A stretch of DNA of 64,000 nt from an uncultured Christensenella sp. Its GTDB lineage: Bacteria > Bacillota > Clostridia > Christensenellales > CAG-917. Made by a program: the position numbers and the translations under genes. Location: assembly GCA_910578325.1 (NCBI GenBank), contig CAJTQT010000007.1:1-64000 (forward strand), given 5' to 3'. Position 1 is the first letter of the stretch, and each line of letters opens with the position of its first letter. The notes below the pieces were generated by a model. That model had not been told where the DNA came from, made no database searches, and worked only from the letters and a program-made list of their open reading frames with translations. Positions 1 to 8,319 of the stretch are shown one piece after another.

Positions 1-50
1 ACGGGGCTGAAAATGAGCGTTGACAAAGCAATGCGCCAAATAGCGCGGTT

Positions 51-2951
51 TTACTCGCTGCGAAGCGCAATAGCAGGATCTTTCTTCGACGCAATCCTCG
101 CGGGTATAAATCCGGCAAGCATACTGAGCAGTATGCTGATCAATAACATAAGTAGACAATGCCACCACTCGATTTGCATAAGACCTTCTATGTTAAAGAC
201 AAGCCTGAGAATCGCGCTGCCGATAAAGGATATAATCGTACTGACAATAATACCTATAAGCCCCGAATATCCGCCGAGTATTGCGGATTCGGCAAGGAAT
301 ACGCGGGATATATCCTTCTTTCTCGCACCGATTGAACGAAGCACACCGATTTCCTTGCGACGTTCGAGTACAGAGGTATAGATTATGATCGCAATCATAA
401 TTGTAGATACAATCAGCGAGATTGCCGCAAACGCAACCAGAACTCCCGTGATCGTATCCGCCATAGTGTTTACAAAAGACATCATAGACGAAAGCGTATC
501 GGTATACTTTATTGTCTTTTCAGTGCCGTAAATGCTCTCGCTTTCGGATTCGTACTGTTTTATGAAACTGACTATTTCCTCTTTGGCGTCGAAACTCGTG
601 CAGTAAAAATCGATGCTTATCGGATAATCCTTATCCACGAAACCGAGTTTACGCATAATGTTGGAATGGTCATCATTTCCGTTATTTTCATCCGGAATAA
701 AGATTTTATCTCCGATTTCAACTATCTTTTCGCCGTTTGCTTCCGAGAAAGAAATAAGACTTTCATAGTAAGAACCGCCCGCATTGTATACCCTTTCGTA
801 CTCAGCAGTCATCGCCTTGACTGCGGGATGTTCTGCGGAGTGTTGGAGCATAGCGTCGGTAAGAGAGGACGGATATCCGATCACACCCGTAATAGACGTT
901 GCCACCACGCCGGGCTTCGGACGAACTACACCGACAACCTTTACCGTATCTGTACCGTCGGCAAATGTCATAGCATTTTCGTCGACGTATACCGCTGACA
1001 AATCCTTTCTGTTGTGCATTATCCAGTTTGCACCGTCAGAAGTCGGTTCAAGATAATCGGAATTTGTCATAATTTTATACTCTTTGCCAATCAACTCGTT
1101 AACTTCGAAAACGGATTCCGAAAACGCGTCGCCGTCCATAATCGCTTTGATTACGTCATCGGTTGATTTAAGACCGAGCATAAAGAGTTGATAGTCCAAA
1201 AGACTGTTGTTTTCGTTTACCGTAATAACAACTTCGTTCGCCTTTTCCGGCCATCTCGAATTTCCGACTAAATCATATTGATTGTCGAGCAATTTATGAT
1301 TGTCCGAAATCTCCGCCCACGGTTGACCGAGCATATTTCCCATATATCCGAGTGCTTCGCTCAGCGTCATATTCTGACCGAAAATCGGGAAAGTCATATC
1401 TTTATCGATAATACTGGAAATCAACGGATTCTCCATCATCTCGTCAAAAACCGTATACATCATTTCGGAATACGGATTGATTTTCATATACTTTTGCTCG
1501 CTTTCATCTTCTCCTTTACTGTTCGGATCAAGCGCATAAGCGTTGAACGTCGTACCGTAATTGAATTTGACGCTCGCAAGCGTGGAATCAAATTTTTCGT
1601 CGATATACTTCTTGAAAGAATGCAAATCGTTCTCATCCATCATAGAACCGAGATTTTTAAGGATTTGACCGAGCACTTCCTGAGTGGTTATCGTATCCTC
1701 GTCGAAATCGCCATTCCCCAACGAGCCTGTTTGCATAAATATCGAAATAAGCGAGTTTACATCCATCGTAGACTTATTTACAGTCAGCGGATAGGTTGAA
1801 AGCGCGCTCTCTTCGAGATTGTGTATGTACATCCTCGCTCCTGTTGAAAGCGAGAGCACCAGTATGATTCCGATAATGCCAATACTGCCGGCTATACTCG
1901 TCAGAAACGTTCTTCCCTTTTTGCTGAGAAGGTTGTTCCACGAAAGACTGATAGCCGTGCTGAGTTTCATAGCGGATTTATCGAGTTGTCTTCTCTTTCT
2001 CAGTTTTTCTTTCAGGCGTTTATGCCTCTTTGCGCATTCGCTTTCCCTGCGAGGCTCGGCAACGGCGGCAGCCGCCGCTTTTGGCATCTGTACTCCCTCA
2101 TTTGTATTCTCCGAATCCGAAAACTCGCGGACAGTCTCTCCCGCAGTCACGTCGGCAACCCGAATTTCGTCTTCTACGCCGCCTATAACTCTTTCAGGTT
2201 CATCAACATCGGCAGTAACGTCGCCACGGCCGTCGGAATCGGATTTACTCGCCGTCGCGAATTCCTCATCCGAACTGTATGGCATAGTATCGCCCTCGAC
2301 TTCGCCGTCTTTTAAATACACGATCCGTGTACTATATTCTTCGGCGAGCATCGGGTTATGCGTAACCATTATAACAAGTCTGTCCTCGGCAACTTCTTTG
2401 AGCAAATCCATAACCTGAACGCCCGACTCGCTGTCAAGCGCACCTGTCGGCTCGTCGGCAAGAATTATATCAGGATTATTGACGAGCGCGCGCGCGATAG
2501 CGACACGCTGCATCTGACCGCCCGAAAGTTGGTTGGGTCTCTTGCGCGCCTGATTTTCAAGCCCGACCTTTCTCAACGCCTCGAGAGCGCGTTTTTTACG
2601 CTCCTCGCGCTCAACGCCGGCAAGGGTTAGCCCCATTGCAACGTTTTTGAGAATGTTCATATGCGGAATTAGGTTATAACTCTGAAAAACAAACCCGATT
2701 TTTCTGTTTCTATAAGTATCCCAGTCGACGTCATCATACTGTTTAGTAGAGATTCCGTCAATCTGAATATCGCCCGACGTATATCTGTCAAGACCGCCGA
2801 TTATATTAAGTAATGTAGTTTTTCCGCAGCCGCTGGGTCCCAAAATGGACACAAACTCGTTCTTTCTGAACTCAATGGAAACACCTCTGAGCGCAAGTGT
2901 ACTTTCTTTCTCCACTATATACTCTTTGGTTATATCTAAAAGTTTTAGCAT
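51..2951 (-). CDS. MacB/FtsX-type ABC transporter, ATPase fused to permease
   Basis: A 966-residue fusion. Residues 1-225 are an ABC ATPase: Walker A GPSGCGKTT (about 38-46), signature LSGGQ (142-146), Walker B IILADEPTG (about 162-170) and the switch histidine in VTHNP. After a charged linker (about 230-330) comes one membrane segment (SIGIIGIILVLSLSTGAR), a large extracytoplasmic domain of about 450 residues, and three C-terminal membrane segments of the FtsX/MacB permease type with the ERRKEIGVLRSIGA motif. Relatives export lipoproteins, peptides or antimicrobials, or signal mechanically rather than transport; the substrate cannot be read here. The ATG follows GGAGG with a 4-nt spacer. No partner permease is adjacent, so one polypeptide probably dimerises. 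The transcript would carry a long, highly structured leader. Confidence 0.9.
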   Translation of the reverse strand: MLKLLDITKEYIVEKESTLALRGVSIEFRKNEFVSILGPSGCGKTTLLNIIGGLDRYTSGDIQIDGISTKQYDDVDWDTYRNRKIGFVFQSYNLIPHMNILKNVAMGLTLAGVEREERKKRALEALRKVGLENQARKRPNQLSGGQMQRVAIARALVNNPDIILADEPTGALDSESGVQVMDLLKEVAEDRLVIMVTHNPMLAEEYSTRIVYLKDGEVEGDTMPYSSDEEFATASKSDSDGRGDVTADVDEPERVIGGVEDEIRVADVTAGETVREFSDSENTNEGVQMPKAAAAAVAEPRRESECAKRHKRLKEKLRKRRQLDKSAMKLSTAISLSWNNLLSKKGRTFLTSIAGSIGIIGIILVLSLSTGARMYIHNLEESALSTYPLTVNKSTMDVNSLISIFMQTGSLGNGDFDEDTITTQEVLGQILKNLGSMMDENDLHSFKKYIDEKFDSTLASVKFNYGTTFNAYALDPNSKGEDESEQKYMKINPYSEMMYTVFDEMMENPLISSIIDKDMTFPIFGQNMTLSEALGYMGNMLGQPWAEISDNHKLLDNQYDLVGNSRWPEKANEVVITVNENNSLLDYQLFMLGLKSTDDVIKAIMDGDAFSESVFEVNELIGKEYKIMTNSDYLEPTSDGANWIMHNRKDLSAVYVDENAMTFADGTDTVKVVGVVRPKPGVVATSITGVIGYPSSLTDAMLQHSAEHPAVKAMTAEYERVYNAGGSYYESLISFSEANGEKIVEIGDKIFIPDENNGNDDHSNIMRKLGFVDKDYPISIDFYCTSFDAKEEIVSFIKQYESESESIYGTEKTIKYTDTLSSMMSFVNTMADTITGVLVAFAAISLIVSTIMIAIIIYTSVLERRKEIGVLRSIGARKKDISRVFLAESAILGGYSGLIGIIVSTIISFIGSAILRLVFNIEGLMQIEWWHCLLMLLISILLSMLAGFIPARIASKKDPAIALRSE

Positions 2952-3906
2952 ATAGCCTCCGCTAATATTCGGTTTTATTTAGCGCATATACAGAGCGGAA
3001 ATGGCGCATTTGCGCTATAAAATACCCACCCGAAGTCCGACAGATACATAAAACCAGCCAAATAACGGCTGCAAATCTCTCAAAAACGCCTTATACTGCT
3101 GCAAAAATCTTATTTAATCGGGGCGTCCGCATACGACCGGCATCGTCGAGCGGTTTAGTGTAGCGATATATTTAATACCGAATACACGGTTTTTGAGAGA
3201 TTCTCCCGCGTTTTCATTCAGAAAACAGGGAAATCGAACTCCTGTTGCTCCATAAATTATAATCATTTTATCACAAAAATATTTGCTTGTACAGCATTAT
3301 TTTATAATTAAGCGTACAAAGTGTCGTAAAAGCACACATTTTGTCGAAAATGTCTGCAATAATTATAGCAAATATTAAATTTTGTTTAGATTTGTCTTAA
3401 AATATTAAATTATTTTAATGTTTTTCAAGATAAATATGACTCAAATTTAAGGTTTGGGAATTTCCTTGAACTTTGAAGGGACATTTAATTGAATATTTAT
3501 ATAATGTACGAACATTTAGAAAAACAGTATAATTTATGTAACAATTTGCGAGTATTTCCCATCGCTCTCACGTTATAAATTTATAAACGACTTCGATTAC
3601 ATTCCAGCACCATAATAAAGTTATTCGCCGTTAGCCTTTCAAACAATCTGCTTGAAGATTAAACTTTACAGATTAATCGAATCCGCATTAAATGAAAACT
3701 TCAATCTAATTTAAAACTAATTCGGCGCAACATTTGCGCTATGCCAAATTAGCATATGGTACACGTTCCGTGTTTTATATGCCTGATATTATTAGAAACA
3801 TCCTTCGAAAAGATACGTTTCGTGTTTTTTTAGGCAGAAATATAAGACATTTGCCGTTCAATCTATATTTTTCGCATATTCCGGGTCAATACTTATGATT
3901 ATAACA
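2952..3906. other. Gene-free AT-rich stretch with structured ABC-transporter leader
   Basis: About 955 bases with no convincing coding frame. The part next to the ABC transporter (2990-3203) contains three hairpin-forming segments (3003-3016, 3055-3071 and a 14-bp inverted repeat at 3074-3087/3189-3202), oriented as a leader for that gene. Beyond about 3260 the sequence is very AT-rich. The only clear structure there is a long imperfect hairpin around 3718-3753 (arms CTAATT/AATTAG with an inner GCGCAA/TTGCGC), which could end the transcript of the AlkD-like gene. I see nothing else in it. Confidence 0.5.
3074..3202 (-). ncRNA. Candidate structured leader RNA closed by a 14-bp stem
   Basis: A perfect 14-nt inverted repeat (AATCTCTCAAAAAC at 3074-3087 and its complement at 3189-3202) encloses about 100 nt. 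The enclosed part has its own GC-rich pairing potential (CGAC...GTCG near 3137-3156, GTGT...ACAC near 3158-3187). It lies 120-250 nt upstream of the ABC transporter start. It matches none of the riboswitch classes I know. It could be a cis-regulatory leader or an independent small RNA. Confidence 0.4.
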
Positions 3907-4614
3907 CTAAATGCACAATTCGTGTTTTAACAGTGCTTTTAATTCATCTTTGTGTTCATCGCTAACCCGATAACTTTCCCGCGCCTTTTGAATGGATTTT
4001 TTGTAAATCCACCCGTCAATGTTTTCATTTTTAAAATAAGCGAGCGTATCTTCATAATGCTTAATAAGCGCAAAAGAAAAATACCAGGCCTTTGACATTT
4101 TTATATAATAGTCGTCTCCTCTTGCATTATTCACCAAAGACAGATGCGTATATTTGAATTCCGCGTCAAGGAAATGTTTGATCATCATATCTATGCCAAA
4201 ACGAACTGTGTATATCAGGTCGCTTTCAAGCCATTTCCGGATAATGGGAAACAACTCGTCTTTGTGTTTTGCAAATACTTTCGGAGCAAGCAAGTCGCAC
4301 ACCGCCCAGTTATCGACGTAAGGAAGAAATTTGCGAGTAAGTTCAATCGCCTTAACGAAATCCTTTTCTTTTGAAATAAACTCGCCTTGCAAAATGTTTT
4401 CGTCAAAATAGCGATGCGGCAATTCGTTTAAAAACTCGGGCAATATACCGGAGCAAAACTCACCGTCGTTCAACAACTCTTTTGCAAGCGACCGCAATAC
4501 GGGTGTACGCACCCCTATGATGTTTTCCCGCTCAACGTTCGGCACAAGTTTCGCCTGAAAATCCGCAAACTTATCATCGCCTAATCCTCTCAGTCTTTCA
4601 ATTATGCAATCCAT
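3907..4614 (-). CDS. AlkD-like DNA alkylation repair glycosylase
   Basis: The 235-residue protein has the all-helical HEAT-like repeat pattern of the AlkC/AlkD family, which removes positively charged alkylated purines (3- and 7-methyl) from DNA without base flipping. The conserved core reads FLPYVDNWAVCDLLAPKVF (about residues 96-114); the Trp and Asp there correspond to the family's catalytic cleft. The ATG follows AAGGAG with a 5-nt spacer. It is alone on its strand, separated from the phosphatase gene upstream by about 60 nt, so the two could share a transcript. Length and motif order are normal for the family. Confidence 0.85.
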   Translation of the reverse strand: MDCIIERLRGLGDDKFADFQAKLVPNVERENIIGVRTPVLRSLAKELLNDGEFCSGILPEFLNELPHRYFDENILQGEFISKEKDFVKAIELTRKFLPYVDNWAVCDLLAPKVFAKHKDELFPIIRKWLESDLIYTVRFGIDMMIKHFLDAEFKYTHLSLVNNARGDDYYIKMSKAWYFSFALIKHYEDTLAYFKNENIDGWIYKKSIQKARESYRVSDEHKDELKALLKHELCI

Positions 4615-4676
4615 ATTTTCTCCTTATGAAACTATTGCGCCGCACGGCAAGAGTAAATACTAACTGAATTACGCTT

Positions 4677-5132
4677 TCACTTTTTTGCGGAGTAATCTAA
4701 AAGGAAGGTACATCCCTCAACTATATCACGATACGCCGTCTCGAAATCCCCCGTCCACCACGGGTCCGAAATGTTGCGCGGATTGTCTGAGATATCAAGC
4801 AAACGCATCACTTTTCCTTCTTTATCCCCGCCGAGTATGCGTTTTGCGGATTCCACGTTACGCTGTTCCGCACACAAAAACAAATCGAACTTCTCATAAT
4901 CCGAAATACAAAGCCTTTTTGCGCTATGCGGAAGAACTTCTATGCCCTTTTCTCGCAACTTACGCGCCGCGGCGGGATATACAGCGTTGCCCGCCTCTTC
5001 CGACGAAGTTCCCGCAGAGTCGATCACAAAGAGGTTTTGCAATCCTTTTTCTTTTACGATATGAGTCATAATGCACTCCGCCATAGCGGATCTGCAAATG
5101 TTGCCCAGACATACAAACATAACTCTCAGCAT
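4677..5132 (-). CDS. Low-molecular-weight protein-tyrosine phosphatase
   Basis: A protein of about 151 residues. The N-terminal P-loop VCLGNICRSAMAE carries the CX5R(S) signature, with nucleophile Cys and phosphate-binding Arg. The C-terminal general-acid loop is seen as DISDPWW. In Gram-positives such enzymes dephosphorylate tyrosine-phosphorylated proteins or phosphoarginine proteins (YwlE type); the subgroup cannot be settled here. I choose the ATG at 5132 because GGAGG lies 6 nt upstream; a start 7 codons earlier adds only an arginine-rich stub with no ribosome-binding site. It is divergent from the rRNA methyltransferase gene. Confidence 0.85.
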   Translation of the reverse strand: MLRVMFVCLGNICRSAMAECIMTHIVKEKGLQNLFVIDSAGTSSEEAGNAVYPAAARKLREKGIEVLPHSAKRLCISDYEKFDLFLCAEQRNVESAKRILGGDKEGKVMRLLDISDNPRNISDPWWTGDFETAYRDIVEGCTFLLDYSAKK

Positions 5133-5220
5133 TCTTCTCCTCCGCGCACACAACGAAACCGCGCAAGCAAGTATTGTTTAAAAGTATAACATAAAACCCA
5201 CTCCGCCGCAACGTATGAAG

Positions 5221-5249
5221 TTGACTATTTACAGGTATGATGTTATGCT
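5221..5249 (+). promoter_or_regulatory. Sigma-A promoter for the THUMP methyltransferase
   Basis: TTGACT (5221-5226), a 17-nt spacer and TATGCT (5244-5249) lie about 55 nt before the methyltransferase start codon. Confidence 0.6.
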
Positions 5250-5304
5250 TTCTTTATCGCTTTATATTGTTTTATAAAGACATATCTTACTCGGGAAACA
5301 GAAT

Positions 5305-6468
5305 ATGGGCATCTTCGACGGACCGCTTAAAATTGAAATCGCCGCGGCAAGCGGAATAGAAGCCGTTACAAGACGAGAACTGCTACGTTTAGGCTACGCT
5401 CCGTCGGGCGCAAACTACGGAAGAATGGTTTTCGACGGCAATTTTCAAGACGTACTGCGCGCAAACGTTTTTCTTCGCACAGCAAACAGAGTCCGTATAA
5501 TACTGGCGGCTTTTAAAGCGGAAAGTTTTGACAGCCTTTTCGAAAGCGTCTCACAGTTACGCTGGCAGGATATCCTTCCTAAGGACGCAAGAATCATTAT
5601 CGACGCAAAATCTCAGAAAAGCAAACTCTTTTCGCCGCGAAGCATTCAGTCTATTACAAAAAAAGCAATAGTGTGCGCAATGCAGAACGCATACGGGATT
5701 AAAACGCTTCCAGAAAACGGGACGGCTTACAATATCGAAGTTTCTATATGTGAAGACACCGCGACTCTTGCGCTCGATACATCCGGAGACGGTCTGCATA
5801 AACGCGGTTACCGCACTTATCTGGGCGACGCGCCGCTACGCGAAACGCTTGCAAGCGCGATGATCCAGTTGTCGGTGTGGAATCCCGAAAGACCGCTTAT
5901 AGACCCTTTCTGCGGCTCCGGAACCATTTCGATAGAGGCGGCAATGACAGGACTGAATATAGCGGCGGGTATGCACCGAACTTTCGCCTGTGAAAAATTC
6001 TACGGCGTGCCGAACGTAAGCGAACAAGTCCGTCAGGAGGCGGAACAACTTATAAAACGCGACACAAAATTGCACATTAGCGGATTCGATATCAATCCCG
6101 ACGCAATCAAACTCGCAATGAAACACGCCGAACGCGCGGGCGTTAAAGACAGCATTCATCTTCAAGTCGCCGACGTACGCAATCTGTCCTCCGCAAAATC
6201 GCACGGCATAATCCTGACAAACCCTCCGTACGGAGAGCGACTTATGAATACGAACGACGTCGAACGCCTTTACCGCGATTTCGGCGCGGTATGTCGCAAA
6301 CTCGATAAATGGTGCGTGTACGTGATAACGTCTTTCAGAGGTTTCGAAAAGCATTTCGGAAAAAAAGCGGACAGAATCAGGAAACTGTACAACAGCCAAC
6401 TCGAATGCAACTTTTACCAGTATCTCGCGCCTCCGCCCGAAAAAAAACCGAAAGGCACCAACGGATGA
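5305..6468 (+). CDS. THUMP-domain class I SAM-dependent RNA methyltransferase (RlmL/YpsC type)
   Basis: The 387-residue protein has an N-terminal ferredoxin-like/THUMP RNA-binding half (about residues 5-160) followed by a Rossmann methyltransferase. The SAM-binding motif is DPFCGSGTISIEAA (about 199-212), the acidic ribose-binding residue lies in GFDINPDA (about 258-265), and the catalytic NPPYGERL motif is at about 306-313. The NPPY tetrad is typical of N-methylation of a nucleobase, and relatives make m2G in 23S rRNA. Only one methyltransferase module is present, as in Firmicute YpsC, unlike the double module of E. coli RlmL. The dtd gene lies 86 nt downstream on the same strand. Confidence 0.88.
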   Translation: MGIFDGPLKIEIAAASGIEAVTRRELLRLGYAPSGANYGRMVFDGNFQDVLRANVFLRTANRVRIILAAFKAESFDSLFESVSQLRWQDILPKDARIIIDAKSQKSKLFSPRSIQSITKKAIVCAMQNAYGIKTLPENGTAYNIEVSICEDTATLALDTSGDGLHKRGYRTYLGDAPLRETLASAMIQLSVWNPERPLIDPFCGSGTISIEAAMTGLNIAAGMHRTFACEKFYGVPNVSEQVRQEAEQLIKRDTKLHISGFDINPDAIKLAMKHAERAGVKDSIHLQVADVRNLSSAKSHGIILTNPPYGERLMNTNDVERLYRDFGAVCRKLDKWCVYVITSFRGFEKHFGKKADRIRKLYNSQLECNFYQYLAPPPEKKPKGTNG

Positions 6469-6554
6469 GCCGTAAATGCTAACCGAATGAATTCGCTACG
6501 ATATAAATTTAAGCGATTAGAATACCTAAAATAATAATAACTTAAAGGCAAAAT

Positions 6555-6998
6555 ATGAGAGCACTGATACAACGCACTTTTCGATCTAAACTTTCAGTTG
6601 ACGGGCAGATAGTCAGTCAGATTCCCTGCGGTCTGACGGTGTTTTTGGGAATAACCAAAGGCGATACGGAAGAACAGGCTGATTATCTGGCGCGCAAACT
6701 GTCCAACCTGCGGATTTTCCGCGACGAAAACGACAAAATGAATCTTAGTATAAAGCAAGCGGGCGGCGAAATTTTACTCGTTTCGCAATTCTCGCTTGCG
6801 GGAACGCTAGGTAAAGGCAGCGGAAACCGTCCAGATTTCGGACAAGCCGAACTTCCCGAGCGCGCCCGCGAACTTTACGAACGCGTCACTCAAAAATTAC
6901 TGGAAGAAGGAATAACCGTCAAAAACGGAGTTTTCGGCGCGCATATGTTCATAGAACAACAGCAGGACGGTCCACTATCTTTTATATTCGAATGCTGA
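6555..6998 (+). CDS. dtd: D-aminoacyl-tRNA deacylase
   Basis: The 147-residue protein frees tRNA from D-amino acids (and glycine mischarged on tRNA-Ala), recycling the tRNA. Family marks: N-terminal MRALIQR, the SQFSLAG motif (SQFTL in most members) at about residues 76-82, and the C-terminal cis-Pro motif DGPLSF (about 138-143), which gives chiral selection by rejecting L-residues. AAAGG lies 6 nt before the ATG. Length is normal. The second motif varies mildly (PLSF for PVTF) but conserves chemistry. Confidence 0.92.
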   Translation: MRALIQRTFRSKLSVDGQIVSQIPCGLTVFLGITKGDTEEQADYLARKLSNLRIFRDENDKMNLSIKQAGGEILLVSQFSLAGTLGKGSGNRPDFGQAELPERARELYERVTQKLLEEGITVKNGVFGAHMFIEQQQDGPLSFIFEC

Positions 6999-7094
6999 AC
7001 GCAATAATTTCCACCGTATCGGACAGCGATATTTATAAATAGTAACTTCTTGTAAATATTCAGATTAAGAATTTCGGATTTAAGCAAGCAAAAT

Positions 7095-7799
7095 TCAGTT
7101 TTCCGTCAAATCTTTTATTATCTCGGCAGCCATAACCAAACCCGCAACGGCGGGAGCGTATGAGATACTTGCAGGAATATGTCTGCCGTTTTGCGTCAGC
7201 GGACTTTCGGGAACCGTCGGCTCTTCGCAGGAATAAACCGCCTTTACTCCGCTTATACCGCGCGATTTCAATTCCCTTCGCATAACTTTCGCGAGCGGAC
7301 ATACCGAAGTTTTCGAAATATCGGCAACTTTAAAATCTACGCCGAGTTTATTTCCCGTTCCCATACAAGAGATGATTTTTACGCCGCATTTTCGCGCGTT
7401 TTCTATCAACGTGAGTTTTGCGGTAACCGTGTCGATAGCGTCCGCAACGTAATCATAGACGCTTAAATCCACGCTATAAGCCGTTTGCGGAAGATAGAAC
7501 AAATCGTAGACGTTACATTCACAGTCTGGATTTATAGATTTTATCCTCTCTCTTGCGACGTCGGTCTTTTTCCTTCCCACCGTATTAATTGTGGCAAACA
7601 ACTGTCTGTTGAGGTTAGTCTGTGTAAAAACGTCGTTATCAAGCACATCTATGCGCCCGATTCCCGCCCGAACCAACGCTTCTACCGTATATCCGCCAAC
7701 GCCTCCGAGTCCGCAGACTAAAACCTTTGACGACATAAGTTTCCCAACCGCTCCGCCTATAAGCATTTCGGTTCGAGTATATATATCCTGCTTATCCAT
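7095..7799 (-). CDS. tcdA: tRNA threonylcarbamoyladenosine dehydratase, ThiF/E1 family
   Basis: The 234-residue E1-like enzyme uses ATP to cyclise t6A37 of tRNA to its hydantoin form (ct6A). Visible features: the glycine-rich nucleotide loop VCGLGGVGGYTVEAL (about residues 28-42), the adenylation motif with NLNRQ (about 63-67), and the C-terminal SCMGTGNKLG and CPLAKVMRRELK segments typical of TcdA rather than MoeB or ThiF. The ThiF zinc-binding CxxC pairs are absent, as expected for TcdA. ATG after GAGAGG. It is divergent from the small XRE regulator, and its promoter carries a half-site of that regulator's presumed operator. Confidence 0.88.
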   Translation of the reverse strand: MDKQDIYTRTEMLIGGAVGKLMSSKVLVCGLGGVGGYTVEALVRAGIGRIDVLDNDVFTQTNLNRQLFATINTVGRKKTDVARERIKSINPDCECNVYDLFYLPQTAYSVDLSVYDYVADAIDTVTAKLTLIENARKCGVKIISCMGTGNKLGVDFKVADISKTSVCPLAKVMRRELKSRGISGVKAVYSCEEPTVPESPLTQNGRHIPASISYAPAVAGLVMAAEIIKDLTEN

Positions 7800-7867
7800 A
7801 AACTACCTCTCAGTAATTGTACGCCAACTAGTCGCGCATATCAATAGCACGCCGTCAAGCCCGTCTA

Positions 7868-7896
7868 ATTATACACGAATTTCTATGCCGAAACAA
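7868..7896 (-). promoter_or_regulatory. tcdA promoter overlapped by an XRE half-operator
   Basis: On the minus strand: TTGTTT (7891-7896), 17-nt spacer, TATAAT (7868-7873). The plus-strand half-site TACACGAATT (7872-7881) covers the -10 edge and repeats the left half of the palindrome in the facing XRE promoter. Confidence 0.6.
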
Positions 7897-7935
7897 AAAA
7901 AACGCAATAAAAATTAAAATATCTGAAATCTACGT

Positions 7936-7965
7936 TTGACAAGTACACGAATTGTGTATTATATT
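7936..7965 (+). promoter_or_regulatory. XRE promoter with palindromic operator in the spacer
   Basis: TTGACA (7936-7941) and TATATT (7960-7965), 18-nt spacer. The spacer is filled by the perfect inverted repeat TACACGAATTGTGTA (7944-7958), where a bound repressor would block RNA polymerase. Autoregulation by the adjacent XRE protein is inferred. Confidence 0.7.
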
Positions 7966-8009
7966 AATAGTGCGGTCTGAAATATCGGACCCGAAAGGAT
8001 TATCGAACT

Positions 8010-8222
8010 ATGTTGCACAACTGTTTCCCCGAAAGATTAAAGACCTTGCGACAAGAAAAAAATATGCTCCAACAGGATTTGGCTCAGCATCTCAAAGTGT
8101 CAAAATCCACGGTTTCAGGCTGGGAGGTCGGGAGAAATCAGCCCGATTACGATATTCTGATAGAACTGAGCATACTTTTCGGGGTCTCGGTAGATTATCT
8201 GATAGGAAGAAGAAACTACTAA
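8010..8222 (+). CDS. Small XRE-family HTH transcriptional regulator
   Basis: At 70 residues the protein is essentially one Cro/CI-type helix-turn-helix: LKTLRQEKNMLQQDLAQHL, then the recognition helix in VSKSTVSGWEVGRNQP, and the closing SVDYLIGR motif typical of Firmicute XRE regulators. There is no ligand-binding or protease domain. AAAGGA precedes the ATG by about 10 nt. Its promoter contains a perfect palindrome and the facing tcdA promoter a half-site, so it probably represses itself and perhaps tcdA. A strong terminator follows directly, making it monocistronic. Confidence 0.88.
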   Translation: MLHNCFPERLKTLRQEKNMLQQDLAQHLKVSKSTVSGWEVGRNQPDYDILIELSILFGVSVDYLIGRRNY

Positions 8223-8236
8223 TCAACGCGGTTTGA

Positions 8237-8261
8237 AAAAGCAGTCCCGAGGACTGCTTTT
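8237..8261 (+). terminator. Rho-independent terminator of the XRE gene
   Basis: Stem AAAAGCAGTCC / GGACTGCTTTT with a 3-nt loop, followed by T residues, 14 nt after the XRE stop codon. Confidence 0.85.
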
Positions 8262-8319
8262 TTGATAAGATACTTTAATACTTTTTACAAAGCCGTATAA
8301 GTCGCACAGTTTTTATATT

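Noticed and set aside
793..1056. Plus-strand frames inside the ABC transporter gene
   Set aside because: Antisense shadows with no domain or ribosome-binding site.
2952..3906. 6S RNA or T-box in the gene-free stretch
   Set aside because: There is no long double-stranded hairpin with a central bubble and no T-box core sequence; only local hairpins.
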